Position numbers and translations under genes: made by a program. Shown here piece by piece: positions 1 through 11,163 of a DNA stretch of 64,000 nt. The stretch covers positions 2,170,001-2,234,000 of the forward strand of contig NZ_VFRA01000001.1 in assembly GCF_006788895.1 (NCBI RefSeq), written 5' to 3'. The stretch comes from Rhodoglobus vestalii. GTDB lineage: Bacteria; Actinomycetota; Actinomycetes; Actinomycetales; Microbacteriaceae. Each line of letters starts with the position of its first letter. Positions within the stretch are counted from its first letter, which is position 1. The notes below the pieces were generated by a model that saw only the letters and a program-made list of their open reading frames with translations, made no database searches and had not been told where the DNA came from.

Positions 1-80
1 CCTATGGAAGTTTTGGCTTGATTGAACCGCCCGCGCACAGCATCGTTGATCCATACGATGAAGCCAGGCTTCAGGCGCAT
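1..80 (-). CDS. Possible divergent gene, 5' fragment
   Basis: An open frame starts with ATG at 80, preceded by a GGAGGAG ribosome binding site, and runs off the left edge after about 26 residues (MRLKPGFIVWINDAVRGR...). Only 25 bp separate this start from pobA, leaving little room for two promoters. The fragment is too short to name; a transporter or accessory gene of the 4-hydroxybenzoate locus would fit the setting but that is a guess. It could also be a chance open frame. Confidence 0.25.
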   Translation of the reverse strand, partial: MRLKPGFIVWINDAVRGRFNQAKTSI

Positions 81-105
81 CCACTCCTCCAGAAACGGTT
101 CAATG

Positions 106-1299
106 ATGACCCAACACATTCGCACGCAAGTCGGCATTCTGGGAGCAGGCCCCGCAGGACTCCTACTCGCCCATCTGCTTCACAAGGCTGGCATCGACTC
201 CGTCGTGATCGACACGAAGAGCCGTGAAGAGATCGAAGGCACCGTCAAGGCGGGCATCGTCGAATCACCCGCCGCCGAAGTCTTGTCGCAGTCGGGGGTC
301 TCTGACCGCATCTATAGCGAGGGCATGAAGCACGACGGAATCGAATTTCATTTCGATGGAACCGCGCATCGCTTCGATTTTCAGAAGCACACCGGCAAAT
401 CGGCTTACCTTTACCCTCAGCACGAAGTTCTCAAAGACCTGATCGCCGCCCGCATTCGAGACGGCGTAACCCCGCTGTTCTCGCACACGGCGACCGCTAT
501 CCTCGATGCAGAGTCCTCGCAGCCTCGAATCGTCGGTACCAACGCAGTCGGTGAGGGCTTCGAGATTGCGGCCGATATCGTCGTGGGCGCCGACGGCTCG
601 TCCAGTGTTGCCAGGTCGTTTGTGAACAAAGATCGCAACAGCTCCTACTTTCGCGAGTATCCATTCGCCTGGTACGGAGTTCTAGTAAAAGCGCCACCCA
701 GCTTCGACGAATTGATTTACAGTCGCTCAGAAGACGGCTTCGTGCTGATCAGTACGCGCGACCGTGACGTTCAGCGCATGTACTTTCAGTGCGATCCCGA
801 GCTTGATGCCGCCTCAGTCAGCGATGAAGAGATCTGGAGAAAGCTGCAGGCCGGCATCGCTGGCGTCGAGCTCACTCGGGGACCGATCTTCCGCAAAGAC
901 GTGCTGCGTTTTCGAAGTTTCGTCGCCAAAGAGCTACGCAATGGCCATGTGTTTCTTATGGGCGATGCTGCCCACACGGTGCCACCGACAGGGGCGAAGG
1001 GCATGAATCTCGCGTTCAGCGATGTGCTGTGGCTCAATGAGGCGCTGCGCGAGTATTTCCGCTCCGGTTCGGAATCGTTGATGGATGCTTACCCAGAGAA
1101 CGCGATGAAGCGCATCTGGAAGGCCCAACACTTCTCCTACTGGATGACGACCATGCTTCATGTGGCACCGGATGCGAGCGAGTTCGACAAGAAGCGTCAG
1201 CTCGGCGAGCTGCGGTCTGTCACAGAATCAGCCGCCGCAAATGCCTATCTCTCCGAGGGCTATGTTGGGTGGGATTATGAGGCGGATGACTGGCGCTGA
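106..1299 (+). CDS. pobA: 4-hydroxybenzoate 3-monooxygenase
   Basis: FAD-dependent aromatic hydroxylase predicted to turn 4-hydroxybenzoate into protocatechuate with NAD(P)H and O2. The 397-aa product has the FAD GxGxxG motif near residues 10-15 (GILGAGPAGL), the ADG motif near 162-164 and the GD motif near 286 (LMGDAAHTVPPTGAKGMN), in the usual PobA order and length (about 394 aa). An upstream TTG at 22 would add 28 residues without resemblance to the family, so ATG 106 (or 103) is preferred. It faces the lig operon, which consumes its product, and receives 4-hydroxybenzoate from the cre genes. The family is clear; the substrate rests on context and length. Confidence 0.88.
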   Translation: MTQHIRTQVGILGAGPAGLLLAHLLHKAGIDSVVIDTKSREEIEGTVKAGIVESPAAEVLSQSGVSDRIYSEGMKHDGIEFHFDGTAHRFDFQKHTGKSAYLYPQHEVLKDLIAARIRDGVTPLFSHTATAILDAESSQPRIVGTNAVGEGFEIAADIVVGADGSSSVARSFVNKDRNSSYFREYPFAWYGVLVKAPPSFDELIYSRSEDGFVLISTRDRDVQRMYFQCDPELDAASVSDEEIWRKLQAGIAGVELTRGPIFRKDVLRFRSFVAKELRNGHVFLMGDAAHTVPPTGAKGMNLAFSDVLWLNEALREYFRSGSESLMDAYPENAMKRIWKAQHFSYWMTTMLHVAPDASEFDKKRQLGELRSVTESAAANAYLSEGYVGWDYEADDWR

Positions 1300-1320
1300 T
1301 TCCTCTGCGAACATGGACCT

Positions 1321-2118
1321 ATGAGCCCAACACTGAAAGTTGCTGTGATCGGTCACGGGGAAGCTGGGTCACTCATCGCTGGCGGTCTTCAGGATGCTGG
1401 CCTCGTGGTCATTGGATTCGACCCAGCCACTCCGGCTAACCCGACGGTACCGCTCACGGCGTCCGTCAACGAAGCAGTCGCAGGTGCCGACATAGTGCTA
1501 TCGCTGAATTCTTCGACGGTAGCGTTCAGAGTGGCAGAGCAGGTCGCCCCAATGCTGAAGGAGGGCGTTATTTATGCGGATCTCAACACCGGTACTCCGG
1601 CACTCAAGAAGAAACTCGCCGCGCTGTTTGCCTCTGGGGCCTTTGCCGATGTTGCCATCATGCGCCCCGTACCTGGACTCGGCGCGAAGGTTCCGATGGG
1701 CGTATCCGGCACCGCCGCGCGCAGATTCGTCGACCTTTTGGAGCCGTTCGCCCTGAACCTCGAGTTTGTCTCTGATGTCGCCGGCGAGGCTGCAGCACGC
1801 AAGCTCATCCGGAGCGTTCTCGCCAAAGGAATCGCGGCAGTGACGATCGACTATCTGTGGGCTGCCGAGAGTCTCGGGCTTCAGGAATGGGCGTACGAAG
1901 AGGTGCAGCGCGAGTTCGATGCGATGAGCGCCGAAACGGCCCAGCGTTACCTCAGCGGCACGGTCAAACACGTCAAGCGTCGGCAGATCGAAATGATCGA
2001 CGTGAATGAGATGCTCAACGAGAGCGGCTACCTGAGCACCATTGTGCCGGCGATCGAGCTCACCTATAACCGTGTCATCCACAGTGTGAAAGTGCCATTC
2101 AGCACCCCCGAAAAGTGA
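1321..2118 (+). CDS. 6-phosphogluconate dehydrogenase-like NAD(P) oxidoreductase
   Basis: 265 aa with an N-terminal Rossmann motif (VAVIGHGEAGSLIAG, residues 7-21) and a C-terminal helical domain with KLIRSVLAKG near 160-170, the arrangement of 3-hydroxyacid dehydrogenases carrying a DUF1932-type C-terminal half. It starts 21 bp after pobA and is probably co-transcribed with it. No step of the known protocatechuate 4,5-cleavage route needs this enzyme, because the semialdehyde dehydrogenase (LigC) is encoded separately. Its substrate is unknown; a side-product reductase or dehydrogenase of the same pathway is an inference from position only. Confidence 0.7.
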   Translation: MSPTLKVAVIGHGEAGSLIAGGLQDAGLVVIGFDPATPANPTVPLTASVNEAVAGADIVLSLNSSTVAFRVAEQVAPMLKEGVIYADLNTGTPALKKKLAALFASGAFADVAIMRPVPGLGAKVPMGVSGTAARRFVDLLEPFALNLEFVSDVAGEAAARKLIRSVLAKGIAAVTIDYLWAAESLGLQEWAYEEVQREFDAMSAETAQRYLSGTVKHVKRRQIEMIDVNEMLNESGYLSTIVPAIELTYNRVIHSVKVPFSTPEK

Positions 2119-2151
2119 GCCGACGGACGTGAGCCCGGCCGCCAGCTTCTG

Positions 2152-4344
<2,193 letters not shown>

Positions 4345-4345
<1 letters not shown>

Positions 4346-5241
4346 TAGTTACTCCAATACAGCTGGTTGGGGTTCTGAACGAGAAGTTGTGATTGCAGCG
4401 CAGCAGTGGTTGCGATGGATGGCACATAGTCGACGAGGATGCCGTCGTCTGGCATCTCCTTCTTCATATTCGGATGTGGCCAGTCGGTTCCCCAGAGCAC
4501 ACGGTCGGGGAACTCTTCGACGATTGTTTTTGCGAAAGGAATGACATCGGCGTAGAGCGGTGCGCCGGAGATGCTGAGCCGGTCGGGGCAGCTGACCTTG
4601 GTCCACACCTGTTCGTTCTCGCGCATGAATCGCAGAAACAGACCGAACTCTGAATTGTCGAGCGGCCGTGACACATCGGGGCGCCCCATGTGGTCAACGA
4701 CGATCGGAACGCCGAGGGAGGAGAAGAATTGCCATTTCTCGGCAAGATCTGACGGTTCGAAATAGAGCACGACATGCCAGCCCAGGGGGCGGATCTTGTC
4801 GATAATTGTGCGGTAGTACTCATCCGGTTTCGGGTCGACCAGTCGCTTTACATAATTGAACCGCACACCCCGCACACCGAGCTCGTGCATGCGTGCCAGC
4901 TCGGCCGGTGTGACATCCGGGTTCACCGTCGCCACCCCCCGTGCTCTGTCGTCCGATCGGGCGAGAACGTCGAGCATCGCAGAATTGTCGGCCCCGTGAC
5001 AGGTTGCCTGCACGACCACGTTCTTCTCAAATCTGAGCATGTCCCGCAGCGCGAAGAGTTGCTGCCAACTGGCATCACACGGGGTGTATTTGCGTTCTGG
5101 CGCGAACGGAAAGATGTCTCCCGGCCCGAAAACGTGGCAGTGAGCATCCACGGCACCGGCGGGGACTGTAAAGCGCGGCACGCTGGGGTTGGAGTCCCAG
5201 TCGAGCCAGTCGGCATCTTTCACAAATCCGGTAGGTGTCAT
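4345..5241 (-). CDS. ligI: 2-pyrone-4,6-dicarboxylate lactonase
   Basis: 298-aa amidohydrolase-fold protein with the HxH metal motif at residues 33-35 (VDAHCHVFGPG) and the family endings WGTDWPHPN near 265. LigI hydrolyses 2-pyrone-4,6-dicarboxylate to 4-oxalomesaconate. Its ATG overlaps the ligJ stop by 4 bp (ATGA). Within the operon it is the amidohydrolase without the EPxSxG-type hydratase features of the neighbouring LigJ-like protein, and its length matches LigI (about 293 aa). Confidence 0.88.
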
Positions 5242-6257
5242 AGCCCGCGAGCCTCCAATGCCGAGTGCAGGAGCGGAAAGACGCGACGCGCATTGCCCTC
5301 GAAAATAGCCTCACGATCGGCTGGGGTGATCTTTGCCGCATCGATGTACCGCCGGGTGTCGTCGAAGTACTGCCCCGTTTGTGGATCGATTCCTCGCACG
5401 GCACCGATCATTTCCGAGCCAAAAAGCACGTTCTTCGTGTCGATGACGTCAACGAGCAGGTCGATACCCGGCTGGTGGTACACGCATGTATCGAAAAACA
5501 CGTTCTCCATCAGGTGGGTATCTAGGCTCGGCTGCTTGAGCATGTCGGCAAGTCCGCGATAGCGCCCCCAGTGGTACGGAACCGCGCCGCCTCCATGAGG
5601 GATGATGAGACGAAGCGTGGGGAAGTCGGCGAACAGGTCTCCTTGCAGCAGCTGCATGAACGCGGTCGTGTCGGCGTTCATGTAGTGCGCTCCGGTGGCG
5701 TGAAAGTTCGGATTGCACGAGGCCGAAACGTGGATCATTGCGGGAACGTCGAGTTCCACCATCCGCTCGTACAGCGGATACCAGTACTTGTCGGTCAGTG
5801 GCACGGTCTGCCAGAGACCTCCGCTGGGATCGGGGTTGAGATTGACCCCGATGAAGCCGAGTTCGAGAATCGCTCGGTCAAGTTCTGCGATGGTTTCGGT
5901 GAGGTCGGCACCCGGAGACTGGGGCAACTGAGCGACACCAATGAAGGTCTCGGGAAACAGGTCAACAACGCGTTTAATGAGGTTGTTGCAGGCAATCGTC
6001 CATTCACGGCTGATGCGCTCGTCGCCCTCATGGTGTCCCATCGCCGAGGCACGCGGCGAGAAGATCGTGAGGTCGGAGCCGCGCTCGGTAATGAGGCGAA
6101 GCTGGTTGGCCACGATGCTCTCTCGGATGATGTCATCCGGGATGTGCGGATACGCGGGGGTAGGCTGGCCAGCTTCGAAAGCCGCAAGCTGGTCGATGCG
6201 CCACTGGTTGTGTAATTCCGGAGCGGTCGTGTAGTGACCGTGAATATCGATGATCAT
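5238..6257 (-). CDS. ligJ: 4-oxalomesaconate hydratase
   Basis: 339-aa amidohydrolase-superfamily enzyme with an N-terminal HxH motif (MIIDIHGHYT), HPHGGGA-like metal ligands (IIPHGGGAVPYHWG) and a C-terminal NARRVFPLL. LigJ hydrates 4-oxalomesaconate to 4-carboxy-4-hydroxy-2-oxoadipate. A TTG 12 bp upstream would extend the frame, but the ATG at 6257 has a GGGAGA site 5 bp away and overlaps the ligU stop as ATGA, so it is the better start. All genes of this operon are coupled in this way. Confidence 0.87.
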   Translation of the reverse strand: MIIDIHGHYTTAPELHNQWRIDQLAAFEAGQPTPAYPHIPDDIIRESIVANQLRLITERGSDLTIFSPRASAMGHHEGDERISREWTIACNNLIKRVVDLFPETFIGVAQLPQSPGADLTETIAELDRAILELGFIGVNLNPDPSGGLWQTVPLTDKYWYPLYERMVELDVPAMIHVSASCNPNFHATGAHYMNADTTAFMQLLQGDLFADFPTLRLIIPHGGGAVPYHWGRYRGLADMLKQPSLDTHLMENVFFDTCVYHQPGIDLLVDVIDTKNVLFGSEMIGAVRGIDPQTGQYFDDTRRYIDAAKITPADREAIFEGNARRVFPLLHSALEARGL

Positions 6258-7390
6258 TGGCTCTCCCAAGCGGATCGTGGCACAAAGACGTCGCCAGCCA
6301 TCAATAGGCGGGCGGTGCGAAGCAGAGCAGATTTTGTCACGACCGGGGTTGACCCCGAGTTACCGAGTTCCATCTGCACAGTGAAGGATCCGGTGGGATG
6401 CTCTACTTCCACCTCAAGGCTCGAACCCACAGCACCGATTCCCGCGATTTGAGCGGCGACACTACCCTCGAGCATGCAGGCTGTCGCCACGGAGACAGCG
6501 CCGAGAACGCCGATCGACTCGTGCACGCGGTGCGGGATGAACGTGCGAGTGGCGACCAGTCCGCCATTCTGCGCGGTGGCCAGCAAACTCATCTTTGGCA
6601 CCGTCTTGTTTGTCACGTCGCCAAGATTCATCATCGGGCCCACTGCGATGCGGATGCTCTCCACGCGCGCTCGAAGCTCGGTGTTCGCCTCGATCTCGGC
6701 GGGAGACTCGTACCCCGTGATGCCAAAGTCAGATGCATTGAGACAGACCACCGGCATCCCATTGTCGATGCAGGTGACCTCGACGCCGTTGACTTCGTCG
6801 ACCACCCGACCAGTGGGCAGCAGTGCACCACAGCTCGAACCAGCGACGTCCTCGAAATTGATGGCGATGGGTGCATGGGTGCCCGGAACTCCGTCGATTC
6901 GCGCATCGCCGGCGTAGTTGACAACCCCTCCTGGCGTTTCAACGAGTGCTGTCGCCTTCGAGTCGGTGTTCACCATGTAGATCGCAACCGGAGTGATGCC
7001 TTCACTGGGCGGCACCAGACCACGCTCGATCGCAAATGGGCCAACGCCAGCCAGAATGTTGCCGCAATTCTGTTGGTCGCTGACCTCAGCCCGATCCGGC
7101 CACACTTGCAAAAATAGGTACTCGACATCGATACCGGGTCGGTCGGAGCTACTCACCACGGCAACTTTAGAGGTGAGTGGATGCCCGCCTCCCATGCCAT
7201 CGATTTCCCGCGGGTCTGGCGAGCCCATCGCCGCCAGCAGCACTTGGTCCCGCACGGTACGGTCCGCCGGAAGGTCGGTCGCCAGAAAGTAGAGACCTTT
7301 CGACGTTCCGCCGCGCATGACGAAGCAGGGGATCGCTGTCTGGGACGCGGGGGATGACGAGCCACCTGACTGCAGCTTGTTCTCCAGCAT
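6254..7390 (-). CDS. ligU: 4-oxalomesaconate tautomerase (PrpF family)
   Basis: 378-aa member of the PrpF/aconitate-isomerase family with the hallmark N-terminal CFVMRGGTSKGLYF, a central GNCGN-like loop (QQNCGNILAGVGPFA) and two diaminopimelate-epimerase-like halves. In lig clusters LigU moves the double bond of 4-oxalomesaconate so that the hydratase can act. It lies 2 bp downstream of ligK and overlaps ligJ. The family is certain; the substrate follows from operon context, since other PrpF proteins act on methylaconitate. Confidence 0.86.
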   Translation of the reverse strand: MLENKLQSGGSSSPASQTAIPCFVMRGGTSKGLYFLATDLPADRTVRDQVLLAAMGSPDPREIDGMGGGHPLTSKVAVVSSSDRPGIDVEYLFLQVWPDRAEVSDQQNCGNILAGVGPFAIERGLVPPSEGITPVAIYMVNTDSKATALVETPGGVVNYAGDARIDGVPGTHAPIAINFEDVAGSSCGALLPTGRVVDEVNGVEVTCIDNGMPVVCLNASDFGITGYESPAEIEANTELRARVESIRIAVGPMMNLGDVTNKTVPKMSLLATAQNGGLVATRTFIPHRVHESIGVLGAVSVATACMLEGSVAAQIAGIGAVGSSLEVEVEHPTGSFTVQMELGNSGSTPVVTKSALLRTARLLMAGDVFVPRSAWESQ

Positions 7391-7392
7391 CT

Positions 7393-8076
7393 TTATTCGC
7401 CTGCGTAGTCGACGTACTCGAGACCCTTAGCTGCGAGCTTTTCCCGCATCGAATAAAGGTCGAGCCCCAGTTCGCCGGTCTTAAGAATTGTGCGCTTGCC
7501 CGCTTCGTTCGCTTCGCGCTTTCGTGCTTCGACGAGTACGGTGGCGGCATCTTCGCGGCGCACAAGGCACACGCCGTCGATGTCGGCGACGATGACGTCA
7601 CCTGGGCGCACGAGCTGGTCCGCCATCAGGATGGGGGTTTGAACGTTGGCGATGGTCTCTTTTACAGTCCCCTGCGAACTGATCGATTTCGACCAGACAG
7701 GGAAGCCCATCTCGGTGAGAGTCGTGACATCGCGTACCCCCGCGTCGATGATGAGGCCGCGCACACGGTGCGCCATCAGGCTCTCGGCGAGTAAGTCACC
7801 GAGGTACCCGTCGTCACAGGGGCTTGTCGGGGTCACAACAAGAATGTCGCCGGGTTTGGCTTGTTCCACGGCCACATGGATCATCCAGTTATCGCCGGGA
7901 GCTACTTCGCAGGTGAGCGCGTTGCCCGCGATCATGGCGGGGAAAATCGGACGAAGCCGCCGGTTAAGCAGACCGATGCGTCCTTGGGCCTCGTGAACCG
8001 TTGCCGATCCCAGCGCGGCAAGCCCATCGACAATTTCGATCGAGGTGCGCGGCGTTCCTTGAACGACCTTTGGCAT
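7393..8076 (-). CDS. ligK: 4-carboxy-4-hydroxy-2-oxoadipate aldolase (RraA family)
   Basis: 227-aa RraA/HMG-aldolase family protein with the metal-binding signature [11 protein letters not shown] (near 128-138) and the upstream [13 protein letters not shown] segment. It splits carboxy-hydroxy-oxoadipate into pyruvate and oxaloacetate, the last step of the pathway. It is the first gene of the lig operon, with a strong AAGGGAG site 6 bp before ATG 8076. A promoter region with a palindrome (8164-8178) lies upstream. Confidence 0.88.
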   Translation of the reverse strand: MPKVVQGTPRTSIEIVDGLAALGSATVHEAQGRIGLLNRRLRPIFPAMIAGNALTCEVAPGDNWMIHVAVEQAKPGDILVVTPTSPCDDGYLGDLLAESLMAHRVRGLIIDAGVRDVTTLTEMGFPVWSKSISSQGTVKETIANVQTPILMADQLVRPGDVIVADIDGVCLVRREDAATVLVEARKREANEAGKRTILKTGELGLDLYSMREKLAAKGLEYVDYAGE

Positions 8077-8163
8077 AATTCTCCCTTGAATTCACGTGCT
8101 CGCAGCAGGCAAAACTGCCACTCAATCAGCTAACTGGACGCGCCCCATGTGCGGCAAAGCACA

Positions 8164-8178
8164 TTCCGCTCAGCGGAA
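8164..8178. promoter_or_regulatory. Probable IclR-type operator of the lig operon
   Basis: Perfect 6-bp inverted repeat TTCCGC-TCA-GCGGAA in the 159-bp gap between the IclR gene and ligK, 86 bp before the ligK start. On the minus strand a weak promoter (TTGCCG, 18 bp, TTAGCT) can be drawn downstream of it, which would place the palindrome in an activator position. A related palindrome sits in front of the cre genes. Confidence 0.6.
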
Positions 8179-8235
8179 GTAAAGTTTAATGGCCACGGCA
8201 TATCCACGGCAAAGGAGCTGCGCTCGCCCCAACGT

Positions 8236-8997
8236 TTAGGCACTGTCGGCAAGCTTCGCTGACAGTGCGGCCGCTGTGACCTGCATCACGGGAATCATGC
8301 GGGCGATCGTCGGGCTTCCGCTAGGCAGAACCAGTCCGAGGGCCGCAATCACGGTTCCCTTGCCGGTACCGGCCCTGATGGGAACCGCGATCGATGTCGC
8401 GCCGGAAGCGAGTTCTTCCTGCGTCTTTGCGAATCCCTGTGCCTTGATAGTTCGGAGCTGCTTCCTGAGTTCACCGGCGTCGGTGATTGTGTGTTCCGTG
8501 AAGCGGTCGAGGTTGTCAAGCACCGCATCCTGAAGCTCCTCGCTCCCGAAGGCGAGCAGGACCTTACCGACGCCGGTCGCGTGTAGCGGAAGGCGCGCAC
8601 CGGGCTTACTGAGTACCGACATTGTTGCGGAGCCGGCGATGCGATCGACCACGAGGCAACGCAACCCATCGAGCACGGCGATCTGTACCGCATCGTTTCC
8701 CAGCTGGTAGATGTCTTCCATATAGGGCAGTGCGACCTCGCGAAGATCGGAGTGAACGGATGCCAGTATGCCGAGTCTCCACAGTTTGCTGCCGATCTCG
8801 TACGCGCCGTCAAAACCGCGAACCAGCGCATCGCGGCGCGCAAGTTCGTGCACCAGACGGTGCACAGTCGTCAGAGGCAGCTCAGAACGCCGAGCGATAG
8901 CCGCGAGGGACTGACGCCGATGCCGGGTGTCGAAGGTTTCGAGCACAGTGAGGAGTCGGCCCGCCACAGACCGGGATTCTGGGTCAGTTCCTGCCAT
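8236..8997 (-). CDS. IclR-family transcriptional regulator (lig side)
   Basis: 253 aa with an N-terminal winged helix (RLLTVLETF ... LPLTTVHRLVHELARR, residues 14-53) and a C-terminal IclR effector domain (LPLHATGVGKVLLAF ... GATSIAVPIRAGTG). Regulators of this family commonly sense hydroxybenzoates or protocatechuate (PobR, PcaU, PcaR). It lies between the aldehyde dehydrogenase (37-bp gap) and ligK in the same orientation, so it may be the last gene of the cre transcript as well as the regulator of lig. The effector is not known from sequence. Confidence 0.85.
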   Translation of the reverse strand: MAGTDPESRSVAGRLLTVLETFDTRHRRQSLAAIARRSELPLTTVHRLVHELARRDALVRGFDGAYEIGSKLWRLGILASVHSDLREVALPYMEDIYQLGNDAVQIAVLDGLRCLVVDRIAGSATMSVLSKPGARLPLHATGVGKVLLAFGSEELQDAVLDNLDRFTEHTITDAGELRKQLRTIKAQGFAKTQEELASGATSIAVPIRAGTGKGTVIAALGLVLPSGSPTIARMIPVMQVTAAALSAKLADSA

Positions 8998-9034
8998 ACC
9001 GGTTCTCGCCCCCTTCCGTCAACGCCAGGGGTGA

Positions 9035-10492
9035 TCAGCGCTGGCGATGGATCGATTTCATTCGACTGTAAGCGTTGATGGCCTCTGGGCCGTACTCCAT
9101 GCCGATTCCAGAATCCTTCCACCCGCCAAACGGGGCAGCTTGGTTCGACCCGTAGAAGTTGATGCCGACCGACCCCGTTTCGAGGCGCGCTGCCATCGCG
9201 GCTGCGGCATCGACATCCTCCGTGAAGATCGACCCGCCAAGCCCGAACGGTGAATCGTTCGAGATACGAATGGCATCATTGGCGTCGTCGAAGGGAATCA
9301 CCACCAGCACGGGGCCGAAGATCTCCTCGCGGGCAATGCGCATCTCATTCGACACTCCCGCGAAGACAGTCGGCCGCACGAAATATCCACGATCGAGGTG
9401 GTCGGGCCGACCACCACCACCGACCGCGACGCGGGCGCCTTCCTCGATGCCGATCTTGATGTAGCTCTCGACCCTGTCGCGTTGCTTCGCAGATGCCGAG
9501 GGGCCGTAGACGGTCGCCGGATCAAAAGGGTCTCCAATCGGCGTCGCCTCAACGATACCGACAACGGCATCCACCACCTCGTCGTAGATCGAACGCGGGG
9601 CGAGGATGCGTGTGCTGTTGTAGCAGGTTTGACCGGTGTTGCGCAGGCAGGTGCGGTTGACCATCGATGCGAAGTAGTCGAGGTTGGCATCCTCCATCAC
9701 GATGCTGGCTGACTTGCCACCGAGTTCCAGCGTGACCGGACGCAGTAGCCGTCCGCACTTTTCGGCGAGCATCCGACCGACCTCGGTCGACCCGGTGAAG
9801 GCAACCTTCGCGACGAGTGGATGCTCCACGAGTGCGCCGGCAACATCGTTGCCGCACGTGACGAGGTTGATAACACCCGGGGGAATGCCCGCAGCGGTCG
9901 CGGCTTCCATGAGCACCCGCAGGTCGAGGGGGGTTTCGGATGCCGGTTTGATTACTACCGTGCATCCCGCGATGAGTGCGGGTGCGAGTTTCACCATCAC
10001 GAGGGCGACGGGGAAGTTCCACGGTGCGATGAGCGCGGCGACACCGCGCGGTTGACGCAACACCTGGGTATACAGCGCGTCGTTGCCGGGGAAGGGTCGT
10101 TCATCATCCTGATCGACGAGAGAAGCAAGACCGGCGTAGTACCGCAGCATTCGGGCGGCATGCCCCGCTGCGAGCAGAGTTTCGGTAATCGCCGTACCGT
10201 TCTCGCTTGTGATGATGGCGGCCATTCGGTCGGCGCGCGTTTCCAACTCGTCGGCAAGTCTGACCATGTACACCGCGCGCCCTGCGGCACCGATATCGCT
10301 CCATCCCGACCCATGAAACGCTCGCGATGCAGCCCCGACCGCCGCATCAATATCGACGAGATTGGAAGAAGGAACCTGGCCCCAGATCTCCTCGGATGTG
10401 GGATCGGTGACGTCAATGTGGTCGGTCGAGTTCGATGCGACCCACCCGCCATCGATGAAGTTGTCGGAATGATATTCCTCGAGCGTAGTCAT
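9035..10492 (-). CDS. creC: Aldehyde dehydrogenase, probably 4-hydroxybenzaldehyde dehydrogenase
   Basis: 485-aa NAD(P)-dependent aldehyde dehydrogenase with the oxyanion motif APWNFPVAL, the glutamate motif LELGGKSASIV and the catalytic cysteine in NTGQTCYNSTR. An AGGGAGC site precedes ATG 10492. It follows an HD phosphohydrolase by 8 bp in the cre cluster, where the expected role is oxidation of 4-hydroxybenzaldehyde to 4-hydroxybenzoate, the PobA substrate. The family is certain; the substrate comes from gene order matching Corynebacterium creC. Confidence 0.82.
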   Translation of the reverse strand: MTTLEEYHSDNFIDGGWVASNSTDHIDVTDPTSEEIWGQVPSSNLVDIDAAVGAASRAFHGSGWSDIGAAGRAVYMVRLADELETRADRMAAIITSENGTAITETLLAAGHAARMLRYYAGLASLVDQDDERPFPGNDALYTQVLRQPRGVAALIAPWNFPVALVMVKLAPALIAGCTVVIKPASETPLDLRVLMEAATAAGIPPGVINLVTCGNDVAGALVEHPLVAKVAFTGSTEVGRMLAEKCGRLLRPVTLELGGKSASIVMEDANLDYFASMVNRTCLRNTGQTCYNSTRILAPRSIYDEVVDAVVGIVEATPIGDPFDPATVYGPSASAKQRDRVESYIKIGIEEGARVAVGGGGRPDHLDRGYFVRPTVFAGVSNEMRIAREEIFGPVLVVIPFDDANDAIRISNDSPFGLGGSIFTEDVDAAAAMAARLETGSVGINFYGSNQAAPFGGWKDSGIGMEYGPEAINAYSRMKSIHRQR

Positions 10493-10500
10493 GGAGCTCC

Positions 10501-11163
10501 CTATTGGATGACGTCGAGCTTGAGCAACTCGATCGTGCGTGCCAATTCGACCTCAGCGATCGCGCGGGCTTCGTCGGTGACCAGTTGTGGGTAGATCGTG
10601 TCTTCGAGTCGAAGCCGAATCTCCTGGGGTGTTTTGTCGAACCAGAGCGCCGAGAAGGCCATCCCGGTGGGTTGGAATCGCCAGAGTCGGTCGGCATCGC
10701 GCACGATCGCATCTTCGATGCCGTCGTGCTGAGGGTTGGTATCGTGGCCGTCAATGATTGTGCACACGGCTTCGACGATCGTGTCGCTATATCCGAGCGG
10801 CGGCAGCACCTCGCGGGCAATGTTGCACCCCTCAATCTCGTGCAGCACGCGAACATCGCTGGTCATGAAGTTTTCGCTCCGAAAGCCTTCTGTCAGAATC
10901 CGTTCCTCGTCGACCCGCGCCCAGCCGGTGTCGTGGAGCAGAATGGCGAGCCGGGTGACGAGCGAGTCGGCTTCCGAATGATGGTCGAGCAACAATTCTG
11001 CGAATCCGAACGACAGCGGCAGGTGGATGTCGTTGGCGCGGGTTCGAAGATATGGCCGAACCGCAACCCAGACGGCGTCCACGTTGTCCCAGTCGCCGCG
11101 CGGGCTTGCCCCGTTCGCGAGCGTGGAAATGGAGTTGAGGGTGTGCGTGTATTCCATGGTCAT
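10501..11163 (-). CDS. creD: HD-domain phosphohydrolase (CreD-like)
   Basis: 220-aa HD-superfamily protein with the paired HD motif (LLHDTGWARVDEE, about residues 88-100) and a second metal-binding segment (DGHDTNPQHDG ... RDADRLWRF). In the p-cresol route a phosphohydrolase removes the phosphate from the oxidised cresyl phosphate. The start codon is separated from the reductase stop by nothing (TAAATG). A second HD paralogue lies at 13583-14296, so which one does the reaction is open. Function is inferred from the cre gene order. Confidence 0.72.
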   Translation of the reverse strand: MTMEYTHTLNSISTLANGASPRGDWDNVDAVWVAVRPYLRTRANDIHLPLSFGFAELLLDHHSEADSLVTRLAILLHDTGWARVDEERILTEGFRSENFMTSDVRVLHEIEGCNIAREVLPPLGYSDTIVEAVCTIIDGHDTNPQHDGIEDAIVRDADRLWRFQPTGMAFSALWFDKTPQEIRLRLEDTIYPQLVTDEARAIAEVELARTIELLKLDVIQ

